Shown here: in pieces, positions 1 through 31,400 of the stretch | Numbering within the stretch: position 1 is the first letter of the stretch | How the letters are laid out: the number at the start of each line of letters is the position of its first letter | Assembly (NCBI RefSeq): GCF_027942865.1 | Contig: NC_134520.1 | Location: forward strand, 6,335,501-6,399,500 | Length of the DNA: 64,000 bases | Direction of reading: 5' to 3' | Origin: Odontesthes bonariensis | Lineage: Eukaryota; Chordata; Actinopteri; Atheriniformes; Atherinopsidae | The notes under the pieces: model-generated | What the model saw: the letters and a program-made list of their open reading frames with translations, nothing else | What the model was told of the DNA's origin: nothing | Databases searched by the model: none | Program-made: the position numbers and the translations under genes

Positions 1-366
1 ACATTCAAAAAATTACCTTAGACCAGTGACAGAACTTGTTTTGCTTCTGCGTAAAGAGTGACGTGTACAAGTTTAGTTAATTCATAATTTGTTTGTATAG
101 TGACCTCACAGAGGCCAGGTGGGGAGTGTGTTGCCATTAAGGCAAAATGTTTAAAGGACTTTTAATTTGACAGGCTGTAGATCGGTTCCGGGACTTTGAG
201 GCCATTTCCTGTAGATTGGAAAGTAAACAATCTGAATGTATGCACGTGAAATCCATGTGTTCTAAAATGCGCCGCTGAGGGTGGCAGCACGTTGGAGTAG
301 CTCTGTACCTCACATTGAGATTTTCTTTTTTTTCTAAATTTCATTCCTGTTTTTTCTTGGAAGAAA
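1..366. other. Left-edge sequence, no gene recognised
   Basis: No exon-like reading frame with splice signals is seen on either strand. It may include the 5' untranslated part of the Rex1-like element, whose start I cannot place, or sned1 intron sequence. Confidence 0.4.
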
Positions 367-3300
367 TTGCATTTTTTGGACAACTGTTCCTTCCTGCCTT
401 GGATGCTGTGCAGCTGGATTGATTTTTCCCAATACTTTTGTATATTTTGCTCTTTTGTTATGATGCATAACCATAGCAACAGGGTGGTTTACAACAGGGA
501 GCAGCTGATTAACATTGGAAAAGCAGAAATAATTCGACAACTGAAGCCAGAAATCCCACTGGAATTGAAAAGGAGGCGTCGTGGATGCAGAGCAGGAGCA
601 AAGAGGAGAGAAAGAAAGAAGAAGTTCAAACCATCTCTGCCATCCGTCATCATGGGCAATGTAAGATCGTTAGCTAACAAGTTGGATGAACTTCTAGCCT
701 TGACAAGGACTCAGCAAGAATATCGGGAATGTAGCATTATGTGTTTTACTGAGACATGGCTGCAGGATCATATCCCCGACTCCAGCGTCTCTCTGCCGGG
801 CTTCCTGACTGTACGAGCAGATCGAGATTTAAAGAGTAGCAGGAAAAGGAAAGGGGGTGGATTGGCAGTGCTTGTCAACAACAGATTGTGTCACCCAGGA
901 CATGTTACTGTGACGAGTTGTCTCTGCAGTCCTGACACTGAACTATTGGCTGTAAGTTTTCGTCCATATTATTTGCCAAGAGAGTTCACCAGTGTTGTTT
1001 TGGTGGCTGTTTACATTCCACCCTCAGCTGTTGCCGACACTGCATGTGATGTCATCAGTTCCGTTGTTGCTAAGATACAGACACAACACCCCAATTCTTT
1101 TGTGGCAATATCTGGTGATTTTAATCATGCCTCACTCTCTGCTACACTGCCAACTTTTCAACAGTTTGTCAGCTGCTCTACCAGAGAAAACAAGACATTG
1201 GATTTGTTTTACACAAATGACAAGGATTTATACATTTCCAAATCAAGACCTCCCCTGGGTAAATCAGATCACAACCTGGTTTTTCTCTGTTCAGCATATA
1301 AACCCCTTGTCCAGAGACTACCTGTCACAAAAAGGACTGTTAGAAAGTGGTCACAGGAAGCTGAAGAAGCCTTACAGGGTTGTTTTGATGCAACCGATTG
1401 GATTTCTCTTTGTAAGCCACATGGAGAGGACATTAATGCCATGACTGAGTGTGTGACTGACTATATAAACTTCTGTGTGGACAACACCATCCCCACCAGA
1501 ACAGTGAGATGCTTCCCTAATAACAAACCCTGGATCACCAGTGAGCTAAAGGAACTATTGAACAAGAAAAAAAGAGCCTTTAGGGAGCAAGACAGGGAGT
1601 TACTGAGGAGTATACAGAAGCAGCTCAAAGTCAAGATCAGAGAGAGCAAGGAGGTGTATAGAAAGAAGCTTGAGAGTAAACTGCAGAGGAACAATATCAG
1701 AGATGTGTGGTCAGGAATGAAGAAGATCACAGGCCTCAAGCAGAGGGAGGATCGGATGGATGGAAGTCTGGACAGAGCAAATGAGCTGAACACATTCTTC
1801 AACAGGTTCAGTTCAGGAACAAGCTCACCATCCTCCCCTCCGGTTCCCAGCCAAAGAGACATCCCACCCTCGTCTGACCCACAGCTTTCCTGTAACATCT
1901 CCACCTCCACCTCAGTCATGGATTCTTCTGCTTCCACTAGTTTGTCTTCAACCAAATCAGGAGATGCTGCTGTCCCCTTTGCCTCCCCCTCCCACTTTTC
2001 TGTTTCTAGAAGTCAGGTGAAGAGGCAGTTGGAGAGACTGAACCGGAACAAGGCTGCAGGTCCAGATGGTGTCAGCCCCAGAGTCCTGAAGGCCTGTGCA
2101 GAGCAGCTCTGTGGGATTCTGCAACACCTTTTCAACCTTAGCTTGACCTAAGAGAAGGTACCACTGTTGTGGAAGACATCCTGTCTGGTTCCGGTACCAA
2201 AGAAAACTCACCCTTCAGTCATCAATGACTACAGACCTGTTGCCCTGACATCCCACATCATGAAGGTCCTGGAGAGACTCCTGTTGACCCACCTGTGTAA
2301 GCAAACCAGCACATATCAGGACCCCCTGCAGTTTGCTTATCGCCATGGAGTTGGAGTTGAAGACGCTATCATACACCTGCTTCAACAAACCCACTGTCAT
2401 CTGGACAAAGCAGGCAGCACTGTGAGGATCATGTTCTTTGATTTCTCCTGTGCATTTAACACAATTCAGCCTGATCTGCTTCGTCTTAAACTCCAGAAGA
2501 CTCAGGTGGAGGCCTCAACAATCACCTGGATTAATGACTACCTGACAAACAGACCACAGTTTGTCAGACTGAAGAATTGTGTGTTTAACCAGGTGATCAG
2601 CAGCACAGGAGCACCACAGGGGACTGTACTCTCACCATTCCTTTTCACTCTGTACACTTCAGACTTCCAGTACAAGTCAGACTCCTGTCATCTACAGAAA
2701 TATTCAGATGACTCTGCAGTTGTCGGGTGTATCAGAGATGGACAAGAAGCTGAGTACAGAGAGCTGGTGGACCGCTTTGTGGCATGGTGTGGGAACAATC
2801 ATCTCATCTTGAATGTTAACAAAACAAAGGAGATGAATGATTGTAGATTTCAGGAGAAACAGGGTCAGATCAAACCCTGTTTCCATCATGGGAGAAGAAG
2901 TGGAGGTGGTTGAGGAATATAAATACCTTGGTGTTCATCTGGACAACAGACTGGACTGGAGACACAACAGTGAAGCCATCTACAAGAAAGGACAGAGCAG
3001 ACTGTACTTCTTGAGGAAGCTAAGGTCCTTCAAGGTTTACAACAAGATGTTGCAGATCTTCTACAAGTCTGTTGTTGAGAGCGTCATTTCCTCTTGCGTC
3101 ATCTGTTGGGGCAGCAGCATCAGAACCAGGGACCTAAAAAGACTCAACAACCTGATAAGGAAGGCTGGTTGTGTTCTGGGGACGACTGTGGAACCTCTGG
3201 AGACAATAATGCAAAGAAGGATTTTGCATAAAATCAAGAGAATTATGGACAACCCTGAACATCCTCTCCATGAGACTGTTATCGGAAAACAGAGTCTCTT

Positions 3301-3474
3301 CAGTCAAAGGCTTCTTCAGTTTGGATGCAAAACGGACCGCTACAGGAAATCTTTCCTGCCCACAGCCATCAGCATCTATAATAACTCCTTGATTTAATTG
3401 AGTTACATCAACATTTAATTTCCCTCTGGGATAAATAAAGTATTTTTGAATTTGAATTGAATTGAATTTGAATC
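367..3474 (+). mobile_element. Rex1-like non-LTR retrotransposon, nearly full length, two coding lesions
   Basis: An open frame from 367 encodes an APE-type endonuclease (from about 651: VRSLANKLDEL, CFTETWL, GGGLAVLV, SGDFNH, KSDHNLVFL), then a reverse transcriptase (NKAAGPDGVSP, YRPVALTSHIMKVLERL, FFDFSCAFNTIQ, GAPQGTVLSPFLFTLY, YSDDSAVVG) and a C-terminal YKYLGVHLDNRLDW ... LRKLRSF region. FSCAFNT and SRLYFLRKL are in the places used to define fish Rex1. Two lesions are visible: an in-frame TAA at 2149-2151, and a 4-bp duplication of ATGA at 2833-2840 that shifts the frame. The 3' end has CCCTCTGGGATAAATAAAG and a GAATT/GAATTT tail near 3450-3474. The 5' border is not defined. It inserted in the sense opposite to sned1. 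Confidence 0.85.
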
Positions 3475-4801
3475 TGCTGCCAGCACTAGAGGCAATGTCG
3501 TAAGTACAAATTCATGATTAGGTTAATAAGTTAATGTTAAAATACTATTTAAAAAGGAAAGACTACACTTAGTTACAACGTTCTATTTACATATATATTT
3601 CATTACAAGATTTTTGCTAAAACAGTCGAACTTTATTCTTTTGTTTGTCATGTAAGATGATGTTGGAAGCCATAATAAACAGCAAGAAAATGCTCATTAC
3701 GACTCTGCAGGAAGCCTGCAGGACCGAACGGGCAACTTTCGATTCAGTAGCCTACACACAAGCATAAATATTTCCTGAGGATCATATGCCGTCCTTTCTG
3801 GCCTTCTTTCTGTCCCTTTAGGGCAATAAGTCTTCGGAGCGAAGTGAGCACTGCAAACCTGATGATCCGCACGCTTCAATGCTCCCACTTCATTATTCAG
3901 GTGAATTTTCAGCGCAACTAGCCAGAGCTTTAGTAAATCCAGGTCGCGCAAAGAAAGCCTGTGAAAGCTGAACTTCGTCCAAGTAGTCATTTTGTTTGGA
4001 CAATTTGGAAAAACGCAAACACGAACTATGGAACCAGCAGTAGCAAACTCTGAGTGAAGTTAGCCAACCGTCACAGAGCACCGGGTAAATAAGCTGTGCT
4101 GCAGTGGCGCGCGTCAATGACGTTATCCCACTAGACGCTTGTAGAAAGCCCCCATAAGCCCCCTGATAGCCCCCAATAACAACAACATGACAGCACTGAG
4201 CTAACAGTGGAATAGTACGCGTTCATTCATTCATTCGTCTTAAAATATTGGTGAAATAAAGACAAATAATGCCTTATTTAGAACAATCCCCCGTTCTCTC
4301 CCGTCATATGGATATAAGTGGATCTCGAGAAATCTAGATAGCGTCCGAAGGAGGGCGACTTTCACCAAACTGTTATCGGTGAGTAGATGAATGTATTTTA
4401 TGCCAGAGATAAGGTCTAGGTTTAAAAAAAAAAAATTAACTTCCCCTTTATCTAATGTTGTTCATGAAAAAAACAGTAGGCTATACAAAAAACATGTATG
4501 TTGTATAATTACTGAATGTGCAGTTAATATTAAAACACATTTAATTTTCACCAATGTTCAAATTACATAACCGACATTTTCTGTCTGTTATACTGAGTCT
4601 GATCAGGCTCTGATCACGCTGATATATGATTTCCTTTTGTCAAAATAAAGTATTTTTTCATTTAATTTTATTTCATGTAATGTACATGATGGAATAAAGA
4701 CACTTCTAACGTAACATGTGGCTTGCATATTATTGCTTTATCTTTGTTGTTAGAATACATGGAAATGATGTTAGTAGTGTCCACTAAATGATGGAACCTA
4801 C
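3475..4801. other. Presumed sned1 intron with THAP fragment
   Basis: This region follows sned1 exon 23 in the direction of transcription. Apart from the THAP-like frame at 3697-4059 it is AT-rich. It includes a CpG-rich patch at about 4105-4140 upstream of that frame. No FN3-like exon was found here on the minus strand. Confidence 0.5.
3697..4059 (-). pseudogene. THAP-type zinc-finger fragment, no start codon upstream of the first cysteine
   Basis: Read on the minus strand from the stop at 4060-4062, the frame contains VCVFPNCPNK (C-x4-C), then WTKFSFHRLSLRD, LKLWLVALKIHL and DHQVCSAHFAPKTY (C-x2-H). That is the C2CH order and spacing of a THAP DNA-binding domain. There is no Met before the first Cys; the first Met (3990) is inside the domain. 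The frame stops at 3697 after a basic tail. It could be the relic of a THAP-bearing transposase (P-element or Kolobok type), a retrocopy fragment, or one exon of a gene with an upstream start exon. Confidence 0.55.
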
Positions 4802-23823
<19,022 letters not shown>

Positions 23824-25451
23824 GGCCTCAGCCACCCAGGGATGGAGCTGACAGCAGGCACTGCAGAAGGGAGGGAGGAGCACACACACCTCAGGCAACA
23901 AGTGCAGAGCAGAACAGGACAAGACCGTGCGTTCCTCCTCACAGCCGCAGAAGCCGGAATCCTCCCCTGACCGCTCCCTGGTTCTGCCTGTCTCTCCTCA
24001 CTTGTCCGTTAGCAATGAACTTGGTTTCTACTGTTAGACAAGGGAATGCTGTAGATTCCTTGCATTCTGCTTGCTGCTGGGCACTGCATGAGCTACACTC
24101 GTCTCACTGAAATGAAACGAGGGAAGGAATGAAAGAGGGGGAGCAGCGTGATTCAGCTGAGATGTTTTTTTTTTTTTTTTTTCAAACAATCCAGTGATTT
24201 GGTCCCTGATGGTCAGCTTAGAAATATCCTCAATAAAAGCTCTATTCTGCTTGCCAAAGGAGTTCTTTCAGCTTTGGCCCCACCTCCCCCACAGGGATTC
24301 ACTACCTTGCATAATTAGCTCCTTCCAGCCAATAGCTAAAAAGAGGCCGGTAACAGGATAACCACTGGGCGGATCTATGATAATCAAAGAGCTGCTTTAA
24401 AGAAACTCTGACAAGTCCCCCCGCCTTCAACGAAACTCCCTCTGTGTACAGTTACCAAGTCATGCTTTGCTTTACTGTAAGAAGACATGCATGTGAACTA
24501 CTGTACAGAAAGTATGGTTGTAAGAGCTGAAATGAAAGACAGTGCAGATGAGATGAGAAGTGAAAATATTCAAAAAAACCTCACCATATATTTATGCAGA
24601 TCATTTTTTAAACAAAGAAAACAATAAAGGCAGAGCTGTCCTCTAAGATCATCTCTTACCTGCAACAGTACATTCACAAAGACTTAACAGCATGAACTCA
24701 TGCTATGTAGGGCAGTGCTGCCCTACACAAACCTCAAGCAAAAGTTTTCATGACAAGGTTTCGTTGCCAGCAAAATATTCATCATTCATCCCGTTAAAGT
24801 TGTACACATCAAAACTGTATAGTTCCACATGGATACACTCACTTTTATTGAAAATGATTCGAAATGTTGCACCCACTAATATTAACAAAGTCAAATACAG
24901 TACATAATAGAATCCCACTAAAGAGTCTTTAACAAAATCTGCAAACAATTCATCTAAATGTTTGGATCTCTTTTCTTTGATAAATATATCTTTAAATTCT
25001 GATTATGATACACAAACGATGACATATAATGACATATTACATAGCATGATGAGGACATATAAAGTAAATACATGATCGATATGACAAATGAATACACAAA
25101 CCATTATAAGTGAAGAAGAAAGTACCAACCAATGAAACATTTAATCACATTGCTTTCTAAAACATGACACAGTATAATCAGATAGAAACTATCGTGAGCA
25201 AAAGGAAATCCTGAAAACAAATTGGCACATCCAGTTCACATATAAACAAAACACTCATTGTTTGTTGTTGTTGTTGAGTTTTCCAGCAGATTAAAGTAAT
25301 CCTGTGTGCACATGTGCAGGGTGGTGTGAGCACCTTGGGAATGTATTTATGTGCATCCAAAGTGAGAATGTAGCTTGACACATACAGTAGTTGGGAAGCT
25401 GCCAGCAAGGACAGCAAAGTTAGAAGACAGATGTGCCTCATACTTCACTGC
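23824..25451. other. sned1-crocc2 intergenic region
   Basis: 1.6 kb between the crocc2 stop and the sned1 start. It must hold the crocc2 3' UTR and the sned1 promoter and 5' UTR. There is a T-run of about 18 at 24165-24182. No TATA box or other element is convincing by eye. Confidence 0.5.
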
Positions 25452-28400
25452 TTAGACACCAGGCTGTAGCATCTGACTAAAATACGCCTGTCGCCTTCTG
25501 GTCTCCTGATCAAGCTGCTCTTTGAGAGTCAGCACCTTTTCAAGACAAAGAGGTAAGAAAATACAGATACATCTATAAAATTAAGACCATTTTCCAAGTG
25601 AATTATGTACAGTTAGAATTATAATACCTGCTCTTCCAGGCATTTAACCCTCTGGTGATGAGCCCTCTCCCTGGTCTCCAAGGCGAGCTCTGCTTGGTGC
25701 TGATTGTCCCTCAGACGATCTGTCTCTAAATCCAACTCCTGGTGATGACGGGCAGTCACCTCCAGGAGGCGCTGTGCATAAGAGTACTCCAACTGGGAGA
25801 TTTGGGCCTGAAGACAGTTCAATTTAAGGTTTACATAACTGAAAATAGAGCAGTAAAAAAAAGTCAGGATATTCTTATGATGTGTCTTGTGCTGTATTCA
25901 GCAGTTAAGCATTAGGAAATCATTGAAGGTTTGGATTCAGCTGGATTTATAACAACCAATTTAAAGAACAAGTTAATGGAAGACAGCTTTCATAAAGCTT
26001 TGGTGTAAACAAACAAATGCAAGTTAAAAGTTCAGATTCACACAAAAACTTCTCTTCCTTGTCCTACTTATCATTCAGTATTGCATAAATTCACATATTT
26101 ATGTATCCCTCATTCAAGAAATATGCAAAATAAATAAATATGTGTGAGTAGTACAAATCATTTATCCCACGTTGTGCCCCCTAATCCTGCAACCTCACAC
26201 CTCTAGAGTCTGCCGCACGTCCAGCTTTTCAGCCAGCTCCTGCTCCAGGCTGTGGACTCTCTGCTCCAACTGCACTCTCTCTCTGGAAGCAGATGCTGCC
26301 TCCTCCTCCCTCCTCAACCTCTCCATCTCCACCTGACAGCACGAGGGTGACATAAAGGGAACGACTTTACCATGATTGTTCTGCACTCATGTGTCTTCCT
26401 GTAATGTGTGCAGCAGAAACCAAGCAGAGCCTCTTGGTTCTCACACTCCAGTAACATTTCTCCTCCACTTTGAGACCACTTTGTGCAATGTAGAAAATTA
26501 AGGATATCATAACAAGAGAATTATAAAACAGCAAATTATTTAAATAATTTCCTGCAAAGATTGATGTAACTGCTCAATTATGTGTCTCAATGCCTCAGCA
26601 GCTGTATGTCTTCGCTTGATCCAGAACGTGGCAGCAAGTCTCTGACCAACACTAAACACACATTACTTCAGTCCTGGCCGATTTTGTGCAAAGGCTTCCA
26701 GCAGTTGTAGAATTAAATTTAAAATGCTTTAATTACAGTCAAAGCCCATTGTGGTTTGGCTCTCTCATATGATTCAGACATTTTATTTCATATTCAGCAC
26801 AAAAATGATTTTAGGTCCACTGACCCAAAAGTAGTTTAAGGCTTTGGGGTTTCTTGGACTTTTGGGAAAAAAAAAACAAAAAAAACGCCACAGTAATAAG
26901 TGGATGTTTTCATTTTTCAAGTCAAACTACTGTATTAAAGTACAGTAAAGTATGTAGGCAGTTCATCTCACCTTCTCTAGTGTCTTTCTAAGAGCAGACT
27001 TGTCTTTACCGAGGTGTGTCAGGACCTTCTCCATCTCGGCTCTCTCATTCTGAAGCTTTTGCAAAGAGTTCTGCAGATCACAGAGCTTTTCTTGGAGTTC
27101 CTCTTTGTCTCTCTGCAGCTGCTGGGAAGTGTGCAGTTCAGCCTCCTGCTGTTTCTGCTGCTTCAGGCTCTGGGGCACAGTCAATCAACCTTACATCAAA
27201 ATAGAGCTTCAACCTTTCTACCCTCATTTACTTACACTTCAGTAGTGAGACTCACCTCGTTCAGTGTCCTGTTATGTTTCTCCAGCTCAGAAATTTTAAG
27301 CTCTAAGTCCTCTTGGGCTCTTTGAAAGTTCTTAGTCTGCATTGTGAGTGTGTGGTTCAGCCTTTTATTCTCTGAGAATGCATCCCGTGTTTCATCAAGA
27401 CGTTCCTATGGGCACATACATACATGTTGAAATATATTATTCAAACACTTATACAGCTCCACCAAAGCGTTGGGATTTTGCACCTTATATCCCCAACAGT
27501 TCTTTGTAATATTTTTCTGTTCTTGATTAACTGTGGGAAGTTGCTGGCAGGAGTAGGGATCTTTCTAACACTGAGCAAATCATTTATACCAAGCATTTTG
27601 TGTTTTGGTTTTTCTTATTGTCTTTAAAGTGTCACGCCCATGGACTCATTTTTTAGTTTTCATGTTCTAGGTTATGCTTTTGTTGTCAGTCCATGTTTAG
27701 TTTTGCCTTAGTTTCCCTTCACTCTGTTCCTTAAGTTCACTCACGTCACCTGTGTTTTTTCCTCAGCTGCACTCACTCCCCAATCACTCCCAGCCCTCTA
27801 TTTAGTTTCCTGCCTCCCCTGTCGTTTTTGTCGCAGCTTTGTGTTTTGTTACCTGCCTTGACCTGATTCCCGTAGTTTTCCATGTTCCACGTCGTTTTTT
27901 GCAAGCTAAGTATTTATTTATCCCTTGACATGTCAAGTCTTTTTGTTTGTTGTTCATAGTTTTGATTTTTGAATCCGGCCCAGCCGCGCCTTTTGTTTGT
28001 TACTTTGTTTTTTGTGAAATAAATCACCCTTTTGACATTGAAGTCCGCATCCGTGTCCACCTTCTCCACCACACCATCCTGACATAAAGTACATTCCCAA
28101 ACTATGACCAGGCAGTTCTCCTTAAAAACTTACAGCTGTCATTGTGACTTTCGAAAAATACAAAAATGTTTCCAGAAGTTATGCAAAGGCAAGGACTTTC
28201 TAAATCCTACGCTACATCCATGTTTAGTAATGTATGGATGATATGAAAGAGGGTAATGAGCACTACATTCCTCCCAGATTTTGAGGGACATCAGGAAAGC
28301 CACAGTAGCAAATGATAATACAAACACTGTCTGTGACATGTCAGGAAAGAAGAGCTGCACTGTTAATCAAATCAATTCAAACTTTAAGTTTAATCTATTG

Positions 28401-31400
28401 TTTAACATCGTATTGTTATGACAGAAGAAGAAATCTACAAATTGAAAATACAGAGTGGACATATAATTTATTTTATAAAACAGAAATAAAAAAGTTTTCT
28501 TTAATATATTTCCACCCAACATTTGTTCCTGTACATTCAACCTTAACTTTGATGAGCAGTGGGTGTAACTAGTTGACAAGCTCTACCTGCAGCAGCCTTC
28601 GGTCCTGCTCACTGGCGGTCAAAGCCGTCTGCAGCTGTGTTAACTGCTCCTGCACACCTTCGGCTTTGGTGCTGTTGTTACTGAGGGTGCTTGAAAGTTT
28701 GTGAAGCTGCTCCCTCAGCTGGCTCTCATGCTTCTCAGCCCGAGCCAGTGAAGTAGCCAGCCTCTCCTCATTGACCCTGACCACAGCATATCGGTCTTCA
28801 CTCTCACCCAGTTTTCTCCTCATGTCTTTCAGTCTCTCCTGCAGTGCGCTAGCCTCCGCATCAAGCTCTGCTGCCCTCAGCTGGGCCCTCTGTAGCTCAC
28901 CCTCAAGGGTGCGTTGGGAGAGCTCGAGACGGTTCACTTTGCTTTCTGCTGCCTCTAGCGACTCTTTGAGCCTCCGCTGTTCTGAATTTGCACAAGATTC
29001 TAACCCCCGCAAGATCTCCAACCTGTCCTGTTATTAGGAGTTAGGACAGGAATTTCTCAGTCTCATTAAAGATGCTGTGTGATATTTCTTTCAATCATTT
29101 TTTTCATTTTACATACCTGTAGTGCTCTGGACTCAGTCTGAGCAGCTTGCAAACTAGTCCTGAGTTGAGCCAACTCTGCCTCAAGCCGCCTCTTCTCCCT
29201 CTGTGTTTGGTGTATTTCATCTTGCTGCAGGAAAAGGGAAGTTTGTACCTCGTGTAATTGTTCTGTCATTTTTTGTTTTCCTGAAAGAACACACAAATAT
29301 ATAAATATGTAAACCAAAAAACAACTAATACTTTTTTGTAAACTCATAAGAATAATTGACTTTCTTACCTTCCTCTGATTGCTTCAAGGACCTCTGTAGC
29401 TGAAGCAACTGGGTGGCCGACTTGTCCTGGCAGCCTTTGAGTTCTGCTAAATGTTGACTCAGACTGATTATCTGAGCCTTGGCTTCATCCTGAAGGAAGA
29501 AAAGGACATTTTTAATTGTAATAAATTTTGCCTATGTGCTGTGAGGTAATTCAATTCAGTTATTAAGAATTTTATTTATACCCTATCTCTTTGTGCATTC
29601 CTAAATTCCTGCTGGAATTCATGTAGGACTGCGCTCACAGATTCCACGTTCCACTCCTCATCTTCACCATGGCGCAAGGACAACGCAGATACCTCTGTTA
29701 CACTCTGTCCCCCTGACAAGAGACCACACTCTTTAGTTTACCTCCTTGAAGAGGCAAGAACCATGACAGCATGATGTCCTCAACTTTACCTTTCACATCC
29801 GAGTGTCTTCTCCAGGGAGACGGAGTACGTCGTCGTGGATCTGGTTTGTCAGAGAGTTTTGTATGGTTGATGGCAAAAGTGCGGTGCAGTGCTGAGTACA
29901 ACCTGACCAGCTGGTGCTCCAGGTGTCTGCATTTGGCATTGCTCAGACCCAGCTGCTCTTCCAGGCTTTGGGTTTTGCTTTCAGCAAGACCAGCCTGCAG
30001 AGAGAGTTCCTTGATTTGGGTATTGGAGTCTTCTAGCGCTGCTTCCAGCTGAGCAGTGGTTTCTCTGTGCCTCCGATTACTCTGCTGCTGATAGGATGCT
30101 TTTTCCTGCAGCAGCTCTTGGCTCTGCTGTTCGGCTGTTTCCAGTTCCCTCATACAACACTGCAGACCTGCAACCTGTTCAAATAGGCAGAGCAGTTCTA
30201 TGGCATGTTTACTTTATACATCTCTCTACAAGGTCTATTAGACTGTAGTTTAAATGTCATAAAGGTCATAACTGTGGTCTGATCAATGAAGTATTATAAA
30301 ATCTTTTATAATCCTTTACATTTTGAAGACACAGGTGGAAATGCTTGCCAACTCCTTGTCAGTTCTTTTGCTTGCATTCATTTAGGTTTTAAGGTATATT
30401 TAGAACTGTATTTAGGTTTATTTGCAGAAATGATCATAGCTCTGACCACAGCATTAAAACTAATAAACTGTAGCTTCATTCCGTATAAGACATGACTTGA
30501 GCAGCGCCCGACATTTCAGTGCAAATAAGCACACAATTCTGTAAGGTCTTAATGTGTTTTGAGATGACAAGCTTGTCGACTTCACTGGTAATGTCTTTAG
30601 AATAATTTCTAAACAGTTCTATAAGGAGTTATAGGCATTAAACAATATACTGTGGAGATATAACTCTTCTTTGCCTTCTTCTGGTCCCTATTCCCTTCAG
30701 ACCAAGATGCTTGATATTTGTTGAGGTCACAAAATATCTGTGTATATCTGTGTATACTGTGTATATGCATTGTTTAGACTTCTAATGACTCCTAATAATT
30801 CATTCCAAGTAGCCTAAGTGCTATACAGACCACTTACTCAATGGTCACATAATCACTTGCACAACTACTAGGGTCTTGAGAATTTAGGTCCCTAAAAATT
30901 AGATAACAAAATAGAGTAGGCTAAAATTTAATCTTACTGGATGAGAGCTTTTTTCTTTTCAAATTTTGCAACACTGTTAAGCAACATTTATATTCTACAT
31001 AAAGTGATGCTTATCTTGTGTTGTTCCTCAACTGTATTTAGGGAACAGTTCTCTTAAAGTTAAATAATGACTGTTAAAATGTATTGCATGTTGTGGTTCA
31101 TGCTCAGTCTCTGCATGAGTATGACAAGTATTTCTCAAGTATTTAAGCCAAGGAGGAATGTTTGCTCCAGCATGTTCTTAACAGAGTAATTCCTGCAGGC
31201 CTTCTACCTCATTTAGCGCTGCTTCCTTGCCAGCCTCACACTCCAGCAATCTCGGCCTGAGAGTGAAAGCCTTGAGACGTGCCTTCTCCTCCTTCTGCTC
31301 CTCCTGACATACCAGTGCCTGCAGCTCCAGCAGTTCCTGTTTCTGCTGGTTGTTCTCACCTTCCAGGACTTTTGCCTGTTCACATTAAGATGGCAGATAC

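Noticed and set aside
162..540. Short minus-strand frames overlapping the start of the LINE
   Set aside because: They have no family resemblance or splice context and are antisense to the Rex1 coding frame.
992..1955. Plus +2 and minus-strand frames of 150-164 codons inside the LINE
   Set aside because: Shadows of the endonuclease/RT frame; compositionally explained by it.
27014..27325. Plus-strand frames opposite crocc2 exons (also at 28771, 29771, 31650, 35484, 39543)
   Set aside because: Leu/Ser-rich antisense of Glu/Gln-rich coiled-coil codons; not genes.
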